DNA of 64,000 nt from Kribbella pratensis (GCF_004365355.1 NZ_SODP01000001.1:2425473-2489472); one strand, 5' to 3'; shown: positions 18,936 through 28,254, numbered from the stretch's first letter. Made by a program: numbers and translations. Notes: generated by a model from the sequence alone, not told the origin.

Positions 18936-19772
18936 TCAGGTCAGGAAGGCGTCGACGTCGCGGGCGAATTCGGTGTGGTGCTGGAACAGGAATCCGTGGG
19001 CGGCGTCGGGGTAGAGCTTCAGCTGTGCCTGCGGGATCAGACCGGCGAGCAGGTACGAGAAGTGCGGCAGGATCATCGGATCGCTGTCACCGTTGGCAAC
19101 GAACACCGGCATCTCGATCGCGCTCACCCGCTGGAGTTGACTGTGATCGGGGATGCCCCATTCATTGACGGCCTCGTACTGCGCCTGCCGCGTCTGCCAG
19201 GTGGTCAGTGCATCGCGATCGTCACGCTGGGCGGTCTGTCGTTTCAGGCTTTCGCCGCCCGCTTGCCGGCTGGCAGCCGAGTCGGTGAAGAAGACGTCGA
19301 GGTAGCCGTCCGCGTTGCGTCCGGGAGCGCCGACCGCTGCAATCACGTCGGGCGCCCAGCCGTGCATGCCCGCGGCACCTCGCGGCGCGGACGACGCGAG
19401 GACCAGACGACGTACGAGCGCCGGCCTCGTCAACGCGATCTCCTGCGCCACGAAACTCCCGATCGAGAAGCCGAGCAGGTCGACCGAGTCGAGTTCGAGG
19501 GCGTCGATGAAGGCGATGGCATCACGTGCCATCTGCGTGACCGTACTCGGCGTCGTACCGGTGGATCCGCCGACGCCGGCGTTGTCGAACGTCACGACTC
19601 TCCGGCCGCTCGCCAACGCGTCGATCAAGGCGGGATCCCAGTTGTCGAGGTTCCCGCGGAAGTGCTGCAGGAGAACGAGAACCGGCGTACCGGTTCCTGT
19701 CTCGCGATAGGCGTACTCGATCCCGTTCGCGGCGCTGATCGTTCTCGTCTGAGTATCAGGAATGTTCGTCAT
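18936..19772 (-). CDS. Alpha/beta hydrolase, Ser nucleophile
   Basis: A 278-residue cytosolic hydrolase. The core begins at VLVLLQHFRGNLDNWDP, where HF replaces the usual HG. The nucleophile Ser is in GFSIGSF, the acid probably in NGDSDPM and the His in DAAHGFLFQH. It resembles the peroxidase-like/esterase hydrolases often induced by oxidative stress. The start at 19772 has a weak GAGTGAG leader; a longer open frame upstream is arginine-rich and crosses the palindrome at 19838, so I reject it. First gene of a two-hydrolase operon. Confidence 0.84.
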   Translation of the reverse strand: MTNIPDTQTRTISAANGIEYAYRETGTGTPVLVLLQHFRGNLDNWDPALIDALASGRRVVTFDNAGVGGSTGTTPSTVTQMARDAIAFIDALELDSVDLLGFSIGSFVAQEIALTRPALVRRLVLASSAPRGAAGMHGWAPDVIAAVGAPGRNADGYLDVFFTDSAASRQAGGESLKRQTAQRDDRDALTTWQTRQAQYEAVNEWGIPDHSQLQRVSAIEMPVFVANGDSDPMILPHFSYLLAGLIPQAQLKLYPDAAHGFLFQHHTEFARDVDAFLT

Positions 19773-19837
19773 GACCCCAGACTCACTCCGACGTACGCCG
19801 ATCGCGCCAGTGAAGACACTGGTGTCTGACCCTGGAC

Positions 19838-19854
19838 CCAGGGGTGGTCCCCGG
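19838..19854. promoter_or_regulatory. CCAGGG-type palindrome, site 5
   Basis: CCAGGG-GTGGT-CCCCGG, with one mismatch in the second half, 65 bp before the hydrolase start at 19772. A second palindrome, CCAGTG-AAGA-CACTGG, lies just downstream at 19807-19822. Confidence 0.58.
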
Positions 19855-19952
19855 CTCATCCGTGCGCCGAAACCAGAACCTCGACCACCCACGAAGCCAC
19901 CGCAATCCTCAACAACGGTCCCGGTCGGTCCTCCGCAGCACTGCCGGCGGCG

Positions 19953-21542
19953 CTACGGGCGTGGATTGGTGGGCTGGTCGACGGCCGCGGCGCGGGCCGG
20001 CGCTCGTTTGGCTGGGTCGGGTCCGAAGGCGAAGCCGACGACGGCTGCGAGCGCCGCGAAAGCGGCCGCCGCGAGCAGTACGTCGTTGAGACCGCTCGCC
20101 GTACCTGCGCGGGCAGCGTTGGCGACCACCGCGCGGGTTTCGGGTGGCAGAGTGGCCGCTACCCGGGTGCCCTCGCCGGAGGCGACGGCGGCCGCCAGCC
20201 TGTGGATCGCGTCGGGCGGCACGCCCTGCCCTGCCAGTTCATGCACCGTGGCGGCGGTGACACGGTTTGCGTACAGCGCGCCGAACACCGCCACCCCGGT
20301 CGCTGTGCCGACCTGCCGCAGCGTGTTCGTGAGGCCGGCAGCCATCCCGGCGCGGGGCGGTTCCACCGCCGAAAGCGCCGCCGAGGGCAAGGCGGTGGAG
20401 GTGACGCCGAGGCCGGTCCCCGCCAGGATCAAGCCGGGCAGCAGGACGAGCCAGCCGGAGGTGGCGGTCAGATGAGCCATCGAGGCCAACCCAGCGGCAG
20501 CCAAGGCCATCGCTACCCCCAGCAGCATTCGCATCGCTACCTTGCCGATCAACCGGCCGGTCAGGAGGGCGACCGCGAACGAGGCCAGGAACATCGGCAG
20601 CAACCGCAGCCCGCCCTGGACCGGAGAGTTGCCCAGAGTGTTCTGAACATAGAGCGAGAGGTAGGTGATCGTCCCGATCACAGTCGCCGAGATCGCGAAC
20701 GCGTCGAACCCCGTCGCGACGAAGCTGCGGCGCCCGAACAGCCGGAGGTCGGCCATCGGTGCGGACGCGATGCGCAACTCGTAGACCACGAACGCCGCAA
20801 GAGCGACCGCCGCGACCGCGAACAGCGTCACGATCTCCGGGCTCGCCCAGCCCGAGGAGTTGCCGCGGATCAGCGCGAACATCAGCGCGGTGAGCGCCAC
20901 GACAATCAGCGCCGTTCCCAGCCAATCGGCCCGGCCGCCGGCCGGGTTACCGGACTCGCGCAACTTCGCCCATCCGATCACCAACGCCAGCACGCCGATC
21001 GGCAGGTTGATGAAGAAGATCGACCGCCAGCCGAAGGCGTCGGTCAGTACCCCGCCGACCAGCGGCCCGATAGCGCTGGCACCGCCGAGGGTGGCGCCGA
21101 ACGCGCCCAACGCCCGACCCAAGGCCGGACCGGAGAACTCCGCCCGGAGAAGCGGCGTCGCGGCTGCGAACAGCGCGGCGCCACCGACTCCCTGCAGCGC
21201 GCGGAACAACTCGAGCGTCAGCGCCGTCGTAGCCAGGGCGCTTGCCAGCGACCCGATCGTGAAGACGACCATGCCGATCAGGAAGACCCGGCGACGGCCC
21301 ACCCGATCCCCCAAGGTGGCCGCCGGCAGGAGCAGCACGGCCAGCGCCAGGGCGTACGCGGCGCTCACCCACTGCAGATCGGGCAAACTCGCACTCAGAT
21401 CGCGCTGAATCGACGGCAGCGCCACACTCACCACGGTGATGTCCAGCAGCAACATGAACGCCGCCGTCAACACCAGCACCAATGTCCACCGCTGCCGTGA
21501 CGAGGTTATCGTCGCGTTCTCACTGACCTCACTGGTCGTCAT
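19953..21542 (-). CDS. MFS drug exporter, DHA2 (14-helix) family
   Basis: A 529-residue inner-membrane proton antiporter of the EmrB/QacA type. It has 14 predicted helices, the motif-A loop DRVGRRRVF after helix 2, and the LDITVVSVALPSIQRDL signature of DHA2 drug exporters in helix 1. The start at 21542 is fixed by GGAGGAGT six bases upstream; the open frame beyond it has no ribosome site. No TetR or MarR gene is adjacent. A CCAGTG-N5-CACTGG palindrome 77 bp upstream suggests shared control with the stress genes. Confidence 0.92.
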   Translation of the reverse strand: MTTSEVSENATITSSRQRWTLVLVLTAAFMLLLDITVVSVALPSIQRDLSASLPDLQWVSAAYALALAVLLLPAATLGDRVGRRRVFLIGMVVFTIGSLASALATTALTLELFRALQGVGGAALFAAATPLLRAEFSGPALGRALGAFGATLGGASAIGPLVGGVLTDAFGWRSIFFINLPIGVLALVIGWAKLRESGNPAGGRADWLGTALIVVALTALMFALIRGNSSGWASPEIVTLFAVAAVALAAFVVYELRIASAPMADLRLFGRRSFVATGFDAFAISATVIGTITYLSLYVQNTLGNSPVQGGLRLLPMFLASFAVALLTGRLIGKVAMRMLLGVAMALAAAGLASMAHLTATSGWLVLLPGLILAGTGLGVTSTALPSAALSAVEPPRAGMAAGLTNTLRQVGTATGVAVFGALYANRVTAATVHELAGQGVPPDAIHRLAAAVASGEGTRVAATLPPETRAVVANAARAGTASGLNDVLLAAAAFAALAAVVGFAFGPDPAKRAPARAAAVDQPTNPRP

Positions 21543-21619
21543 GTCCACTCCTCCGGGCGCCACCCCGCGCCGATGCGCAGTTGATGTTTCAACCGTCGGT
21601 CGGTCAGACCCCACTCACC

Positions 21620-21636
21620 CCAGTGGGAGCCACTGG
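21620..21636. promoter_or_regulatory. CCAGGG-type palindrome, site 6
   Basis: CCAGTG-GGAGC-CACTGG, a perfect palindrome with T for G at position 5 of the half-site, 77 bp before the MFS start. It overlaps a second inverted repeat, CCCACT-N6-AGTGGG. Confidence 0.5.
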
Positions 21637-21703
21637 CGGGGTTACTGGTCCGTGGCCGGCGCCGCACACCAAACCCGTAACCGCGCCAGGACCGTCGAAG
21701 CGA

Positions 21704-22954
21704 TCAAGCCGGCCTGGGGATGCTCACGACGAGGCTTGCGCCGCCGTTGGGCGAGGTGTCGATCTCGATCGTGCCGCCGTGTTGCCGGACGATCTTGGCG
21801 ACGATTGCGAGGCCGAGGCCGGCGCCGCCGGACTCGCGGGTGCGGGCCGAGTCGAGCCGGACGAACCGGTCGAAGACCCGTGACCTGTCCGCGGGCGCGA
21901 TGCCGGGGCCGTCGTCGGCGACTGTCAGCACGACACCGTCGGCGGACTCCGACAGCGAGAAGGTGACGAGGCTTCGAGCATGCCGCGCCGCGTTGTCGGC
22001 GAGATTGCCGACCATCCGCGCGAGCGCGACCCTGTCGCCGCGGACCTGACCCGCCGAGACAGCTGCCGTCTCGATGGTCAGGTTCGTTGCCACGCGCAAC
22101 TGCTCGGCTGCCGCGAACACCACGTCATCGAGGTCGACCGGCGTGTCCGGACATCCGGCCGGCTCCTCATCGGCCCGGGCGAGCAGGAGGAGGTCGTCCA
22201 CCAGGCCCTGCATCCTCAGATCCTCGGCCAACACCGTCGCGGCGAGGTCTGCGACGCACGTACGGTCGGGATAGGCCCGCGCCACCTCGGCATGCTGACG
22301 GATCGTGGCAATCGGCGACCGCAACTCGTGCGAAGCGTCCGAGACGAACTGCAACTGACTCTCGTGCGAGCGTTGCAGCCGGTCGAGCATCCGGTTCATC
22401 GTCGTCGCGAGGCGTCCGACCTCGTCCCCGCGCGCGCTGGGAACACGACGATGCAGCTCGGCAGCGGTGATCTCGTCGACCTCCCGGCGGATCGCGGTGA
22501 CCGGTGCCAGCATCCGCCCTGTCACCAGCCACGTCACCCCGCCGACCACTCCCATCATCAGCGGCACGCCGACGACGAGCACCCGCCGTACGAAACGCGT
22601 CGAGTCCAGTACGTCGACCAGCGGCCGCCCGACGATCACCTCCCCCGCACCGGACGCAGCCGAGGCGAAGACGAAGTCCTCGGTGTAGCCCGGCGGCTCG
22701 ACCGCAACGCAACCGCTGCCTGGCGACGCAATACGCCCACCGGCAGTGGCCGAATCGGTCCATTGGATCAGCTCTGTGGCCGTCGACGTCTGCCGATCGT
22801 TGCCTGTGGCAAGTTGCGCGGCACGTTCGTGGGAGTCCTGGCAGACCTGGCCGGTGAGTACGTTCCCCAGCAACGCGACGAGCACCAGCGCACCGCCCAC
22901 CAGGGCGATCCCGACGACCAGGACCGCCGCCAGTGTCACCCGTATCCGCATCAC
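21704..22954 (-). CDS. Sensor histidine kinase
   Basis: A 416-residue membrane kinase. Helix 1 (about residues 8-31) and helix 2 (about 123-146) flank a ~90-residue extracytoplasmic sensor region. A HAMP domain follows, then the H-box SDASHELRSP with phospho-acceptor His209, an N-box in GNLADNAARHA and the G-boxes DDGPGIAP and GAGLGLAI. The cognate regulator gene ends 9 bp upstream. Two sensor-domain cysteines (C38, C82) might form a disulfide. The neighbouring ABC exporter is the likely output. Confidence 0.92.
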   Translation of the reverse strand: MMRIRVTLAAVLVVGIALVGGALVLVALLGNVLTGQVCQDSHERAAQLATGNDRQTSTATELIQWTDSATAGGRIASPGSGCVAVEPPGYTEDFVFASAASGAGEVIVGRPLVDVLDSTRFVRRVLVVGVPLMMGVVGGVTWLVTGRMLAPVTAIRREVDEITAAELHRRVPSARGDEVGRLATTMNRMLDRLQRSHESQLQFVSDASHELRSPIATIRQHAEVARAYPDRTCVADLAATVLAEDLRMQGLVDDLLLLARADEEPAGCPDTPVDLDDVVFAAAEQLRVATNLTIETAAVSAGQVRGDRVALARMVGNLADNAARHARSLVTFSLSESADGVVLTVADDGPGIAPADRSRVFDRFVRLDSARTRESGGAGLGLAIVAKIVRQHGGTIEIDTSPNGGASLVVSIPRPA

Positions 22955-22963
22955 GTCACCTCA

Positions 22964-23620
22964 TCACTCGCTCATGCGGTAGCCGGCCCCGCGCAACGTC
23001 GTGATGCAGTGGCTCCCGAGTTTGTTGCGCAACCGGCGGATGTACACCTCGACGATGTTCGGATCACCTTCGAAGTCGTAGTCCCAGACGTGATCCAGGA
23101 TCGTTCGCTTCGAGACGACCTGCCCTCGTCGACGGATCAGGAATTCCAGTAGTGCCAGCTCGCGTGCCGTGAGCATCAGCTCGGTGCCTCTGCGCCACGC
23201 CCGCCGGGCGGCCGGGTCCATGCGCAGGTCGCCGGCTTCGAGTACGCACGGACGCTCCGGGGTCCCTCGCCGGACCAGTGCACGCAGCCGAGCGACGAGA
23301 ACGTCGTACGAGAACGGCTTCGTCAGGTAGTCGTCGGCGCCGGTGTCGAGCGCCTGAACCAGGTCGGCGTCCGCATCTCTTGCCGTGAGCATCAAGATCG
23401 GAGTCCATACGCCCTCGCTGCGCAGGGTCGCGCAGATCTCGAAGCCGTCGACCTGCGGCAGCATGATGTCGAGCAACATGACGTCGTACGTCTGCTCGCG
23501 GGCCAGCCAGAGTCCGTCCGTGCCGGTCAGAGCGACGTCGACTGCATAGCCCTCGGCCTCGAGACCGTTCCGGACACCCGCGGCCAGGCGGAGCTCGTCC
23601 TCAACCACCAAAGCGCGCAT
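22964..23620 (-). CDS. OmpR-family response regulator
   Basis: A 218-residue regulator. The receiver has the E8-D9 acidic pair, phospho-acceptor Asp51 (VMLLDIMLP) and the Lys in YLTKPF. The C-terminal winged helix includes LTARELALLEFLIRR, then VEVYIRRLRNKL. The start at 23620 (MRALVVEDE) is supported by GGGAGGTGG; an upstream in-frame ATG would translate through the operator. It is the first gene of the regulator/kinase operon. The 11-bp-phased array immediately upstream is probably its own binding site, implying autoregulation. Confidence 0.93.
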   Translation of the reverse strand: MRALVVEDELRLAAGVRNGLEAEGYAVDVALTGTDGLWLAREQTYDVMLLDIMLPQVDGFEICATLRSEGVWTPILMLTARDADADLVQALDTGADDYLTKPFSYDVLVARLRALVRRGTPERPCVLEAGDLRMDPAARRAWRRGTELMLTARELALLEFLIRRRGQVVSKRTILDHVWDYDFEGDPNIVEVYIRRLRNKLGSHCITTLRGAGYRMSE

Positions 23621-23652
23621 CTGCCACCTCCCGGCGACTGTGCTCCATTCTC

Positions 23653-23704
23653 GCTGAATCCCCGCTGAATTCACGCTGACCGTGACGTTCAGCCAGGGTT
23701 CAGC
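23653..23704. promoter_or_regulatory. 11-bp-phased operator array between regulator and ABC exporter
   Basis: GCTGAA/GCTGAC starts at 23653, 23664 and 23675, exactly 11 bp apart. The inverse TTCAGC follows at 23688 and 23699, again 11 bp apart. Tandem half-sites at 11-bp spacing are the usual target of dimeric OmpR-family regulators. The array fills the whole gap between the divergent regulator (start 23620) and ABC ATPase (start 23727), so one site can control both. Confidence 0.75.
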
Positions 23705-23726
23705 CGAGCACTCCTACCGTCGTTCC

Positions 23727-24455
23727 ATGACCACCATCGAGGCAAGCGGTCTGTGCAAGCGCTACGGCGCACGCATTGCGCTCGACGGCCTCACGTTCAC
23801 GGCGGACACGGGCGAGGTGATCGGTCTCCTCGGGCCCAACGGCGCCGGCAAGACCACCGCGATCCGGTTGCTCACCACAATCCTCGAGCCGACCGGCGGA
23901 ACGTTCACCGTCGCCGGCATCCCCGGCGATCAGCCGCACCGGATCAGGCAGCGCATCGGCGTACTGCCCGAGAGCGCCGGCTATCCGGGCCGCCAGTCAG
24001 GCGCCGAGTACCTTCGGTACGCCGCGCGGCTGTTCGGTCGAAGCAGGCCGGATGCGCGGACCGCTGCTGAGCGGCTACTGGCCGATGTCGGCCTGAGCGA
24101 ACGCGCCGGCGCACGGATCGCCACGTACAGCCGAGGGATGAAGCAGCGCCTTGGCATCGCCAGGGCGCTCGTCAACGATCCTGCGGTCGTGTTCCTCGAC
24201 GAGCCGACGTTAGGACTCGACCCGGCAGGCCAGGGCGAAATCCTCGCCACCATCTCGGACGTCGCCCGGCAGCGCGGGGCAACCGTCGTGCTTTCGACCC
24301 ACACGCTGACCGAGGTCGAGCAGGTGTGCGACAACCTGCTCATCCTCGACCGCGGCAAGCTCCGGGCCGCAGGCCCGATCGCCGAGATCGTCGCGGGAGC
24401 CGGCAGCCTGAGTTCCGCGTTCCTCCATCTCACGGGGCAGGACAGCCATGACTAG
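23727..24455 (+). CDS. ABC transporter ATP-binding protein
   Basis: A 242-residue ABC ATPase of the DrrA/CcmA-like exporter class. Walker A GPNGAGKTT at about 36-44, signature YSRGMKQRLGIARAL, Walker B VVFLDEPTLGLDP, and the switch His in STHTLTE. It energises the membrane protein encoded by the next gene, which overlaps it by 8 bp. It starts 22 bp after the end of the operator array. The substrate is unknown; an envelope-stress or antimicrobial-export role would fit the adjacent two-component system. Confidence 0.92.
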   Translation: MTTIEASGLCKRYGARIALDGLTFTADTGEVIGLLGPNGAGKTTAIRLLTTILEPTGGTFTVAGIPGDQPHRIRQRIGVLPESAGYPGRQSGAEYLRYAARLFGRSRPDARTAAERLLADVGLSERAGARIATYSRGMKQRLGIARALVNDPAVVFLDEPTLGLDPAGQGEILATISDVARQRGATVVLSTHTLTEVEQVCDNLLILDRGKLRAAGPIAEIVAGAGSLSSAFLHLTGQDSHD

Positions 24456-25215
24456 CTGGAACGTCGTCGCTGCGCAGGAGAGCCGCGACCTCTGGATCGG
24501 TGGGCGTGGCCCGGTGCTGATCTTCGGGTACAGCATCTTGCTCAGCGCCATCACCTACCTGGCCGCCACCAACCAGGCGATGAACTTCCTCGAGCAGCGC
24601 GAAGCCGTCAACCTCATGGTCCAGATCGCACTGGCTGTCGGCGTCCTCCTCACTGTCGTAGTCAGCGCCGACACGATCAGCGGCGAACGCGAACGGGGCA
24701 CACTGGAGGCTCTCCTGCTCACACCGGCGCCCCGACGCGCGATCGTCATGGGCAAACTCGCTGCCGCCGCGACGATCTGGCTGGCCTGCCTGGTCGTCGC
24801 AATGCCGTATCTGTGGGTCCTTGGGCGCGGCGTTTCCGGAGCTGTCCAGGCGGCCGTGCTGACGTTGGTCGTCGGCACGCTGGTTGCCGTCGGTCTCGGA
24901 GGTGTCGGGATGATCTTCAGTGGCTGGTCGAACACCAACAGGACCAGCCTTGCGAGCGGGTTGCTGCTGCTCCTCGTCCTGTTCGCGCCGACACAGCTTC
25001 CGGCGCTGCCGAAGACAGGTTTCGGCCAGCTACTGAATCGGATCAATCCGATCGGATCGGCTCTGCACTACATGTCACAGGTTCTGGTCGCCCGGCGCGG
25101 CTGGACCCAGGACCTCGGCTACTTGATCTCACCGCTGGTCATCGCAGTGGCCGCGGTCGGAGCCCTCCTCGTTGCGGCTCCGCGCCTCGTCCGGCTGACT
25201 GCGGGGACACGATGA
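24448..25215 (+). CDS. ABC transporter permease, ABC-2 type
   Basis: A 255-residue membrane protein with six hydrophobic segments. The ABC-2/CcmB-like cytosolic motif is present: DTISGERERGTLEALLLTP at about residues 75-93, with helices on both sides. It overlaps the ATPase gene by 8 bp and the next gene by 4 bp (ATGA), so the three are made together. It forms the channel of the exporter. The substrate is not inferable. Confidence 0.88.
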   Translation: MTSWNVVAAQESRDLWIGGRGPVLIFGYSILLSAITYLAATNQAMNFLEQREAVNLMVQIALAVGVLLTVVVSADTISGERERGTLEALLLTPAPRRAIVMGKLAAAATIWLACLVVAMPYLWVLGRGVSGAVQAAVLTLVVGTLVAVGLGGVGMIFSGWSNTNRTSLASGLLLLLVLFAPTQLPALPKTGFGQLLNRINPIGSALHYMSQVLVARRGWTQDLGYLISPLVIAVAAVGALLVAAPRLVRLTAGTR

Positions 25216-25658
25216 ACCTCCTGAGCCTGATCGCGCCCCTCCTGCTGGCCGACCCGACGATCGCCATGGACCACCACCAGCTGACCGCTCAGATCGGACA
25301 GACCCTCACCGTCGAGTCGGTCGTCAGCAACTCCGGCCCTGGTATCGCGCATCTCAACGTGGTCAGCCTTGACGGCGTCTACGTCGATCTCGAGGACTGG
25401 AGCCAGGACGTAACACAACCAGTGCCGGGCGGCGGTGAGAGCGCCTTGGACTGGGACTTCCAGGCAGTCAACCCCGGGCATTTCGCGGTGTACGTCGTAC
25501 TCATCCCGAAGAACGGCGCCCTCGTCGCCGGCCCACCCGTCCACATCACCGTCTCCCCGCGCCAGACCCTGGACACCGGCGGAGCACTTCCCATCGCCAT
25601 CGCCGTACCAACCCTCCTCGGCGCAGCCGCCCTCATCACCCGCCTCAAGACCCGCTGA
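25212..25658 (+). CDS. Exported, C-terminally anchored accessory protein of the ABC exporter
   Basis: A 148-residue protein of unknown function. It has a short hydrophobic start (LLSLIAPLLLADP) likely to act as a signal peptide, then a beta-rich domain of about 100 residues (QIGQTLTVESVVSNSGPGIAHL) resembling an immunoglobulin-like fold, and a C-terminal helix (IAIAVPTLLGAAALI) ending in RLKTR. This predicts an outside-facing domain tethered to the membrane. ATGA overlap with the permease gene implies a role in the exporter complex. Confidence 0.72.
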   Translation: MNLLSLIAPLLLADPTIAMDHHQLTAQIGQTLTVESVVSNSGPGIAHLNVVSLDGVYVDLEDWSQDVTQPVPGGGESALDWDFQAVNPGHFAVYVVLIPKNGALVAGPPVHITVSPRQTLDTGGALPIAIAVPTLLGAAALITRLKTR

Positions 25659-25663
25659 CCCTC

Positions 25664-26674
25664 TCACCTGCTCAACGCGCTCGTCGTGGGTACGAACAGC
25701 ACCTTGCCGGTACGTCCGGTCGTCTGCGCGTCGTGCAGCGCCTTCCGGTAATCCTCCAGCGGGTACGTCGCTTGGACCGCGGCGCTGATCACGCCTTCGG
25801 CGATCAGTTGCGACAACTCGCCGTACACCCGCTCCAGCTGCTCGCGCGGTGTGTTCCGCAGCCAGCTCAGGATGAAGAACGACCGCAACGAGACGCCGCG
25901 GTAGATCAGATCCGCCAGCGGTACCACCGGGGACTGACCGGTGACGGACGAGAACGCGACGACTGTTCCTCCGTCCTCCACGGCGCTCACGAGCTGCGCG
26001 GTCTGCCCGGGATCACCGGTGCCCTCGAACAGCACCCGCAGCTTCGCCTCGCCCAGCGCCTGCCCGACCCGCTGACCGAGGTCGTCACCGTCGAGTACGA
26101 CGAGGTCCGCGCCGAGCCGGCGTACCTGCTCGGCCGCCTCCTCACGCCGTACGACGGCCAGCGTCTTGAAGCCCGCCCGCCGCGCGAGAGCGATCACGTA
26201 GTGTCCGACCGCGGAGTTCGCGAGGTTCAGGCCGACCCAGTCCCCCGGCTTCAGCTCCACGTAGTCGTGCAACAACGCGTAAGCCGTCGCCGGATTGACC
26301 GACAGCATCGCCAGCTGCAGCGCGTCCGCATCCTCAGGAACCGGAACCACGTTCCGCGCCGGCACCACCGTCCGCGTCGCCCACGTACCGAACCTGAACG
26401 ACGGCAGAATCGCGACCCGCTGCCCTACCAGTGCCGAATCCACGTGCTCGCCGACCTCGACGACACGTCCGACACCTTCGGCGCCCATCTCCGCCGGAAC
26501 GTCCGGGTAGACGCCGAACCAGCCGAGCGCGAACAACACGTCCGCCCCGTTGACCGGCGCCGCCTCGATCTCTACAACTATCTCGCCGGTTGCTGGCGAG
26601 GCCCCCGCCCCGGCTTCCAGGGAAACGCTGTCGGCGACATCGCCGCCTACCGCAGTCAGAACGATCCTCTTCAT
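25664..26674 (-). CDS. Zinc-free MDR family NADPH:quinone oxidoreductase-like protein
   Basis: A 336-residue medium-chain dehydrogenase/reductase without zinc ligands. The catalytic domain starts MKRIVLTAVGG with APVNGADVLFALG, and the Rossmann domain has LNLANSAVGHYVIALARRAG. The NSAVG turn is characteristic of the enoyl-thioester reductase/quinone reductase branch. It reduces quinones or enoyl groups with NADPH. GGAGGAAGG precedes the ATG at 26674. It converges with the ABC operon (5 bp gap). A weak CCAGGG-like site (26774-26790) lies 99 bp upstream. Confidence 0.87.
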   Translation of the reverse strand: MKRIVLTAVGGDVADSVSLEAGAGASPATGEIVVEIEAAPVNGADVLFALGWFGVYPDVPAEMGAEGVGRVVEVGEHVDSALVGQRVAILPSFRFGTWATRTVVPARNVVPVPEDADALQLAMLSVNPATAYALLHDYVELKPGDWVGLNLANSAVGHYVIALARRAGFKTLAVVRREEAAEQVRRLGADLVVLDGDDLGQRVGQALGEAKLRVLFEGTGDPGQTAQLVSAVEDGGTVVAFSSVTGQSPVVPLADLIYRGVSLRSFFILSWLRNTPREQLERVYGELSQLIAEGVISAAVQATYPLEDYRKALHDAQTTGRTGKVLFVPTTSALSR

Positions 26675-26828
26675 GTTGCCTTCCTCCGTCGGAAGTGAGT
26701 TCGGTTTCACGGCAGCTGAACTGCCCTGCTCCGACAGTCCGCCACCGACCGACTGCTCACATCCGTCGATATCCCTGGCACCATCCCTGGCCAACGGCTC
26801 CCCTGGCGGACGAGCTCTCGACTCGTGG

Positions 26829-28175
26829 TCAGACGGCGCCGAAGCGTTCGGTGTGGATTCGGCGGACGGGGATGCCGAGGGCGGCCAGGTCGTGGCTGAC
26901 CGAGGTGACCATGGGGGCGGGGCCGCAGAGGAAGTAGTGGAGGCGGTGGGGTCGGCGAGGGAGGGTGCGGGTGAGGAGGTTGTGGCCGATCCGGCCGATC
27001 TCTCCGGTCCAGCCGGGTTCGGGCGAACTGACCACCGGGATCACCTTCAGGTTGAGCCGCGCCTGTACCTGCGCGACCTCCGGAAGGAGCATGAGGTCGT
27101 ACTGCGTACGCGCGGAGACGATCAGCCAGATCCGCCGCCGGTCCTCCTGGTCCGCGAGGGTCCGCAGCATGCTCAGCAGCGGCGTGATGCCGACCCCGGC
27201 GGCGATGAACACGAACCCGTGCGCGTCCTCGAGCCCGTCGATGGTGAAGCCGCCGTACGGGCCGTCCAGGAAGACCCGGCGGCCGGGGCGAAGCGCGCCG
27301 AGCAGCTCGGTGAAGTCTCCGAGCGCCCTGATCGTGAACTCCATCCGGTCCGGGTGCTCAGCCGTCGAAGCGATGCTGAACGGATGCTCCTCGAACACGA
27401 ACGGCGTCGACCCGATCTTGAGCCAGACGAACTGACCGGCCGCGAACGGCAGGCCGGGATGGCCGTCGGCCTGGATGACGAGCGTCACGCCGTCGCCGGC
27501 GACCGCGCGCACCGATACCACGATGTAGGCGAACTTCCCGGCCCGCAGCGGCAACCAGATCCAGCGTCGCGCGGCGAGCCCGGCGAGCAGCACACCGGAC
27601 CCCACGAACCAGACGGCCAGCACGAAATGGGACACCAGGTGCCGGAGCCACCAGACGTGCAGCCAGGCGGTGATCACGACGATCGCGACCAGCCCGTTGT
27701 GGACGAGCCGCCACCCCTCGTACCGCGGCTGACGGCCCGGACGCCGGAGCGCGAGTACGACGACCAGCCCGAGTGCGACCGTCGAGGTGACAGCGGCGCG
27801 GGCGGCCCACGTCGTGTGCGCGAGATCGAGGATCGACAAGCCGCGCGGATCGACGACCAGCACCGCGATCAGGTGCACCACCACCAGTGCGACCGCGATC
27901 AGCGCGATCAGCCGGTGCACGGCGAGCACGGTCTCGATCCCGAAACTCGCGATCAGCCACGGCAACCGGGCGGGCAGCGCCACAGCCACGACCAGGGCCG
28001 AGAAACCGACCAGGCCGGCGCTGAGCTCCAGAGCCCCGCCCGGACTGGTGTCCGGTGGCTCGATGACACCCCAGGTGAGCGCCAGCGGGGTCAGCAGGAC
28101 GGCGAGATACCACAGGAACCAGGCGAGCCGGGACAGCGGACCGTGCACTCGCGCTGAGACTCGGTGGCGGGACAT
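26829..28175 (-). CDS. Flavocytochrome reductase: ferric-reductase-like membrane domain plus FAD/NAD module
   Basis: A 448-residue membrane reductase. The N-terminal half holds six hydrophobic helices with paired histidines (VHRLIALIAVALVVVHL; WLHVWWLRHLVSH) suited to two b-hemes. The C-terminal half is a ferredoxin-NADP-reductase module with FAD motif HPFSIAS, NAD motif GVGITPLLSML and the terminal CGPAPM. It would carry electrons from cytosolic NAD(P)H across the membrane to an outside acceptor such as metal or oxygen. The start at 28175 (MSRHRVS) was chosen because the open frame upstream is low-complexity and crosses the operator. ATGAC-N6-GTCAT lies 79 bp upstream, linking it to the copper oxidase operon. 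Confidence 0.86.
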   Translation of the reverse strand: MSRHRVSARVHGPLSRLAWFLWYLAVLLTPLALTWGVIEPPDTSPGGALELSAGLVGFSALVVAVALPARLPWLIASFGIETVLAVHRLIALIAVALVVVHLIAVLVVDPRGLSILDLAHTTWAARAAVTSTVALGLVVVLALRRPGRQPRYEGWRLVHNGLVAIVVITAWLHVWWLRHLVSHFVLAVWFVGSGVLLAGLAARRWIWLPLRAGKFAYIVVSVRAVAGDGVTLVIQADGHPGLPFAAGQFVWLKIGSTPFVFEEHPFSIASTAEHPDRMEFTIRALGDFTELLGALRPGRRVFLDGPYGGFTIDGLEDAHGFVFIAAGVGITPLLSMLRTLADQEDRRRIWLIVSARTQYDLMLLPEVAQVQARLNLKVIPVVSSPEPGWTGEIGRIGHNLLTRTLPRRPHRLHYFLCGPAPMVTSVSHDLAALGIPVRRIHTERFGAV

Positions 28176-28254
28176 CGTGGCTTGCTTCCAGGATCCGTCG
28201 GGACGCTGGAAAAGTACGCCCGCCACGCGACGGCGCAAACAGTGCCGGCCGCGC

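Noticed and set aside
23653..23704. CRISPR or satellite repeat
   Set aside because: Units are 6-7 bp at 11-bp steps in a divergent promoter; there are no spacers of CRISPR length and no cas genes.
26774..26806. Further CCAGGG-type sites before the quinone reductase gene
   Set aside because: CCTGGC-ACCAT-CCCTGG and CCAACG-GCTC-CCCTGG have poor left halves; mentioned as weak only.
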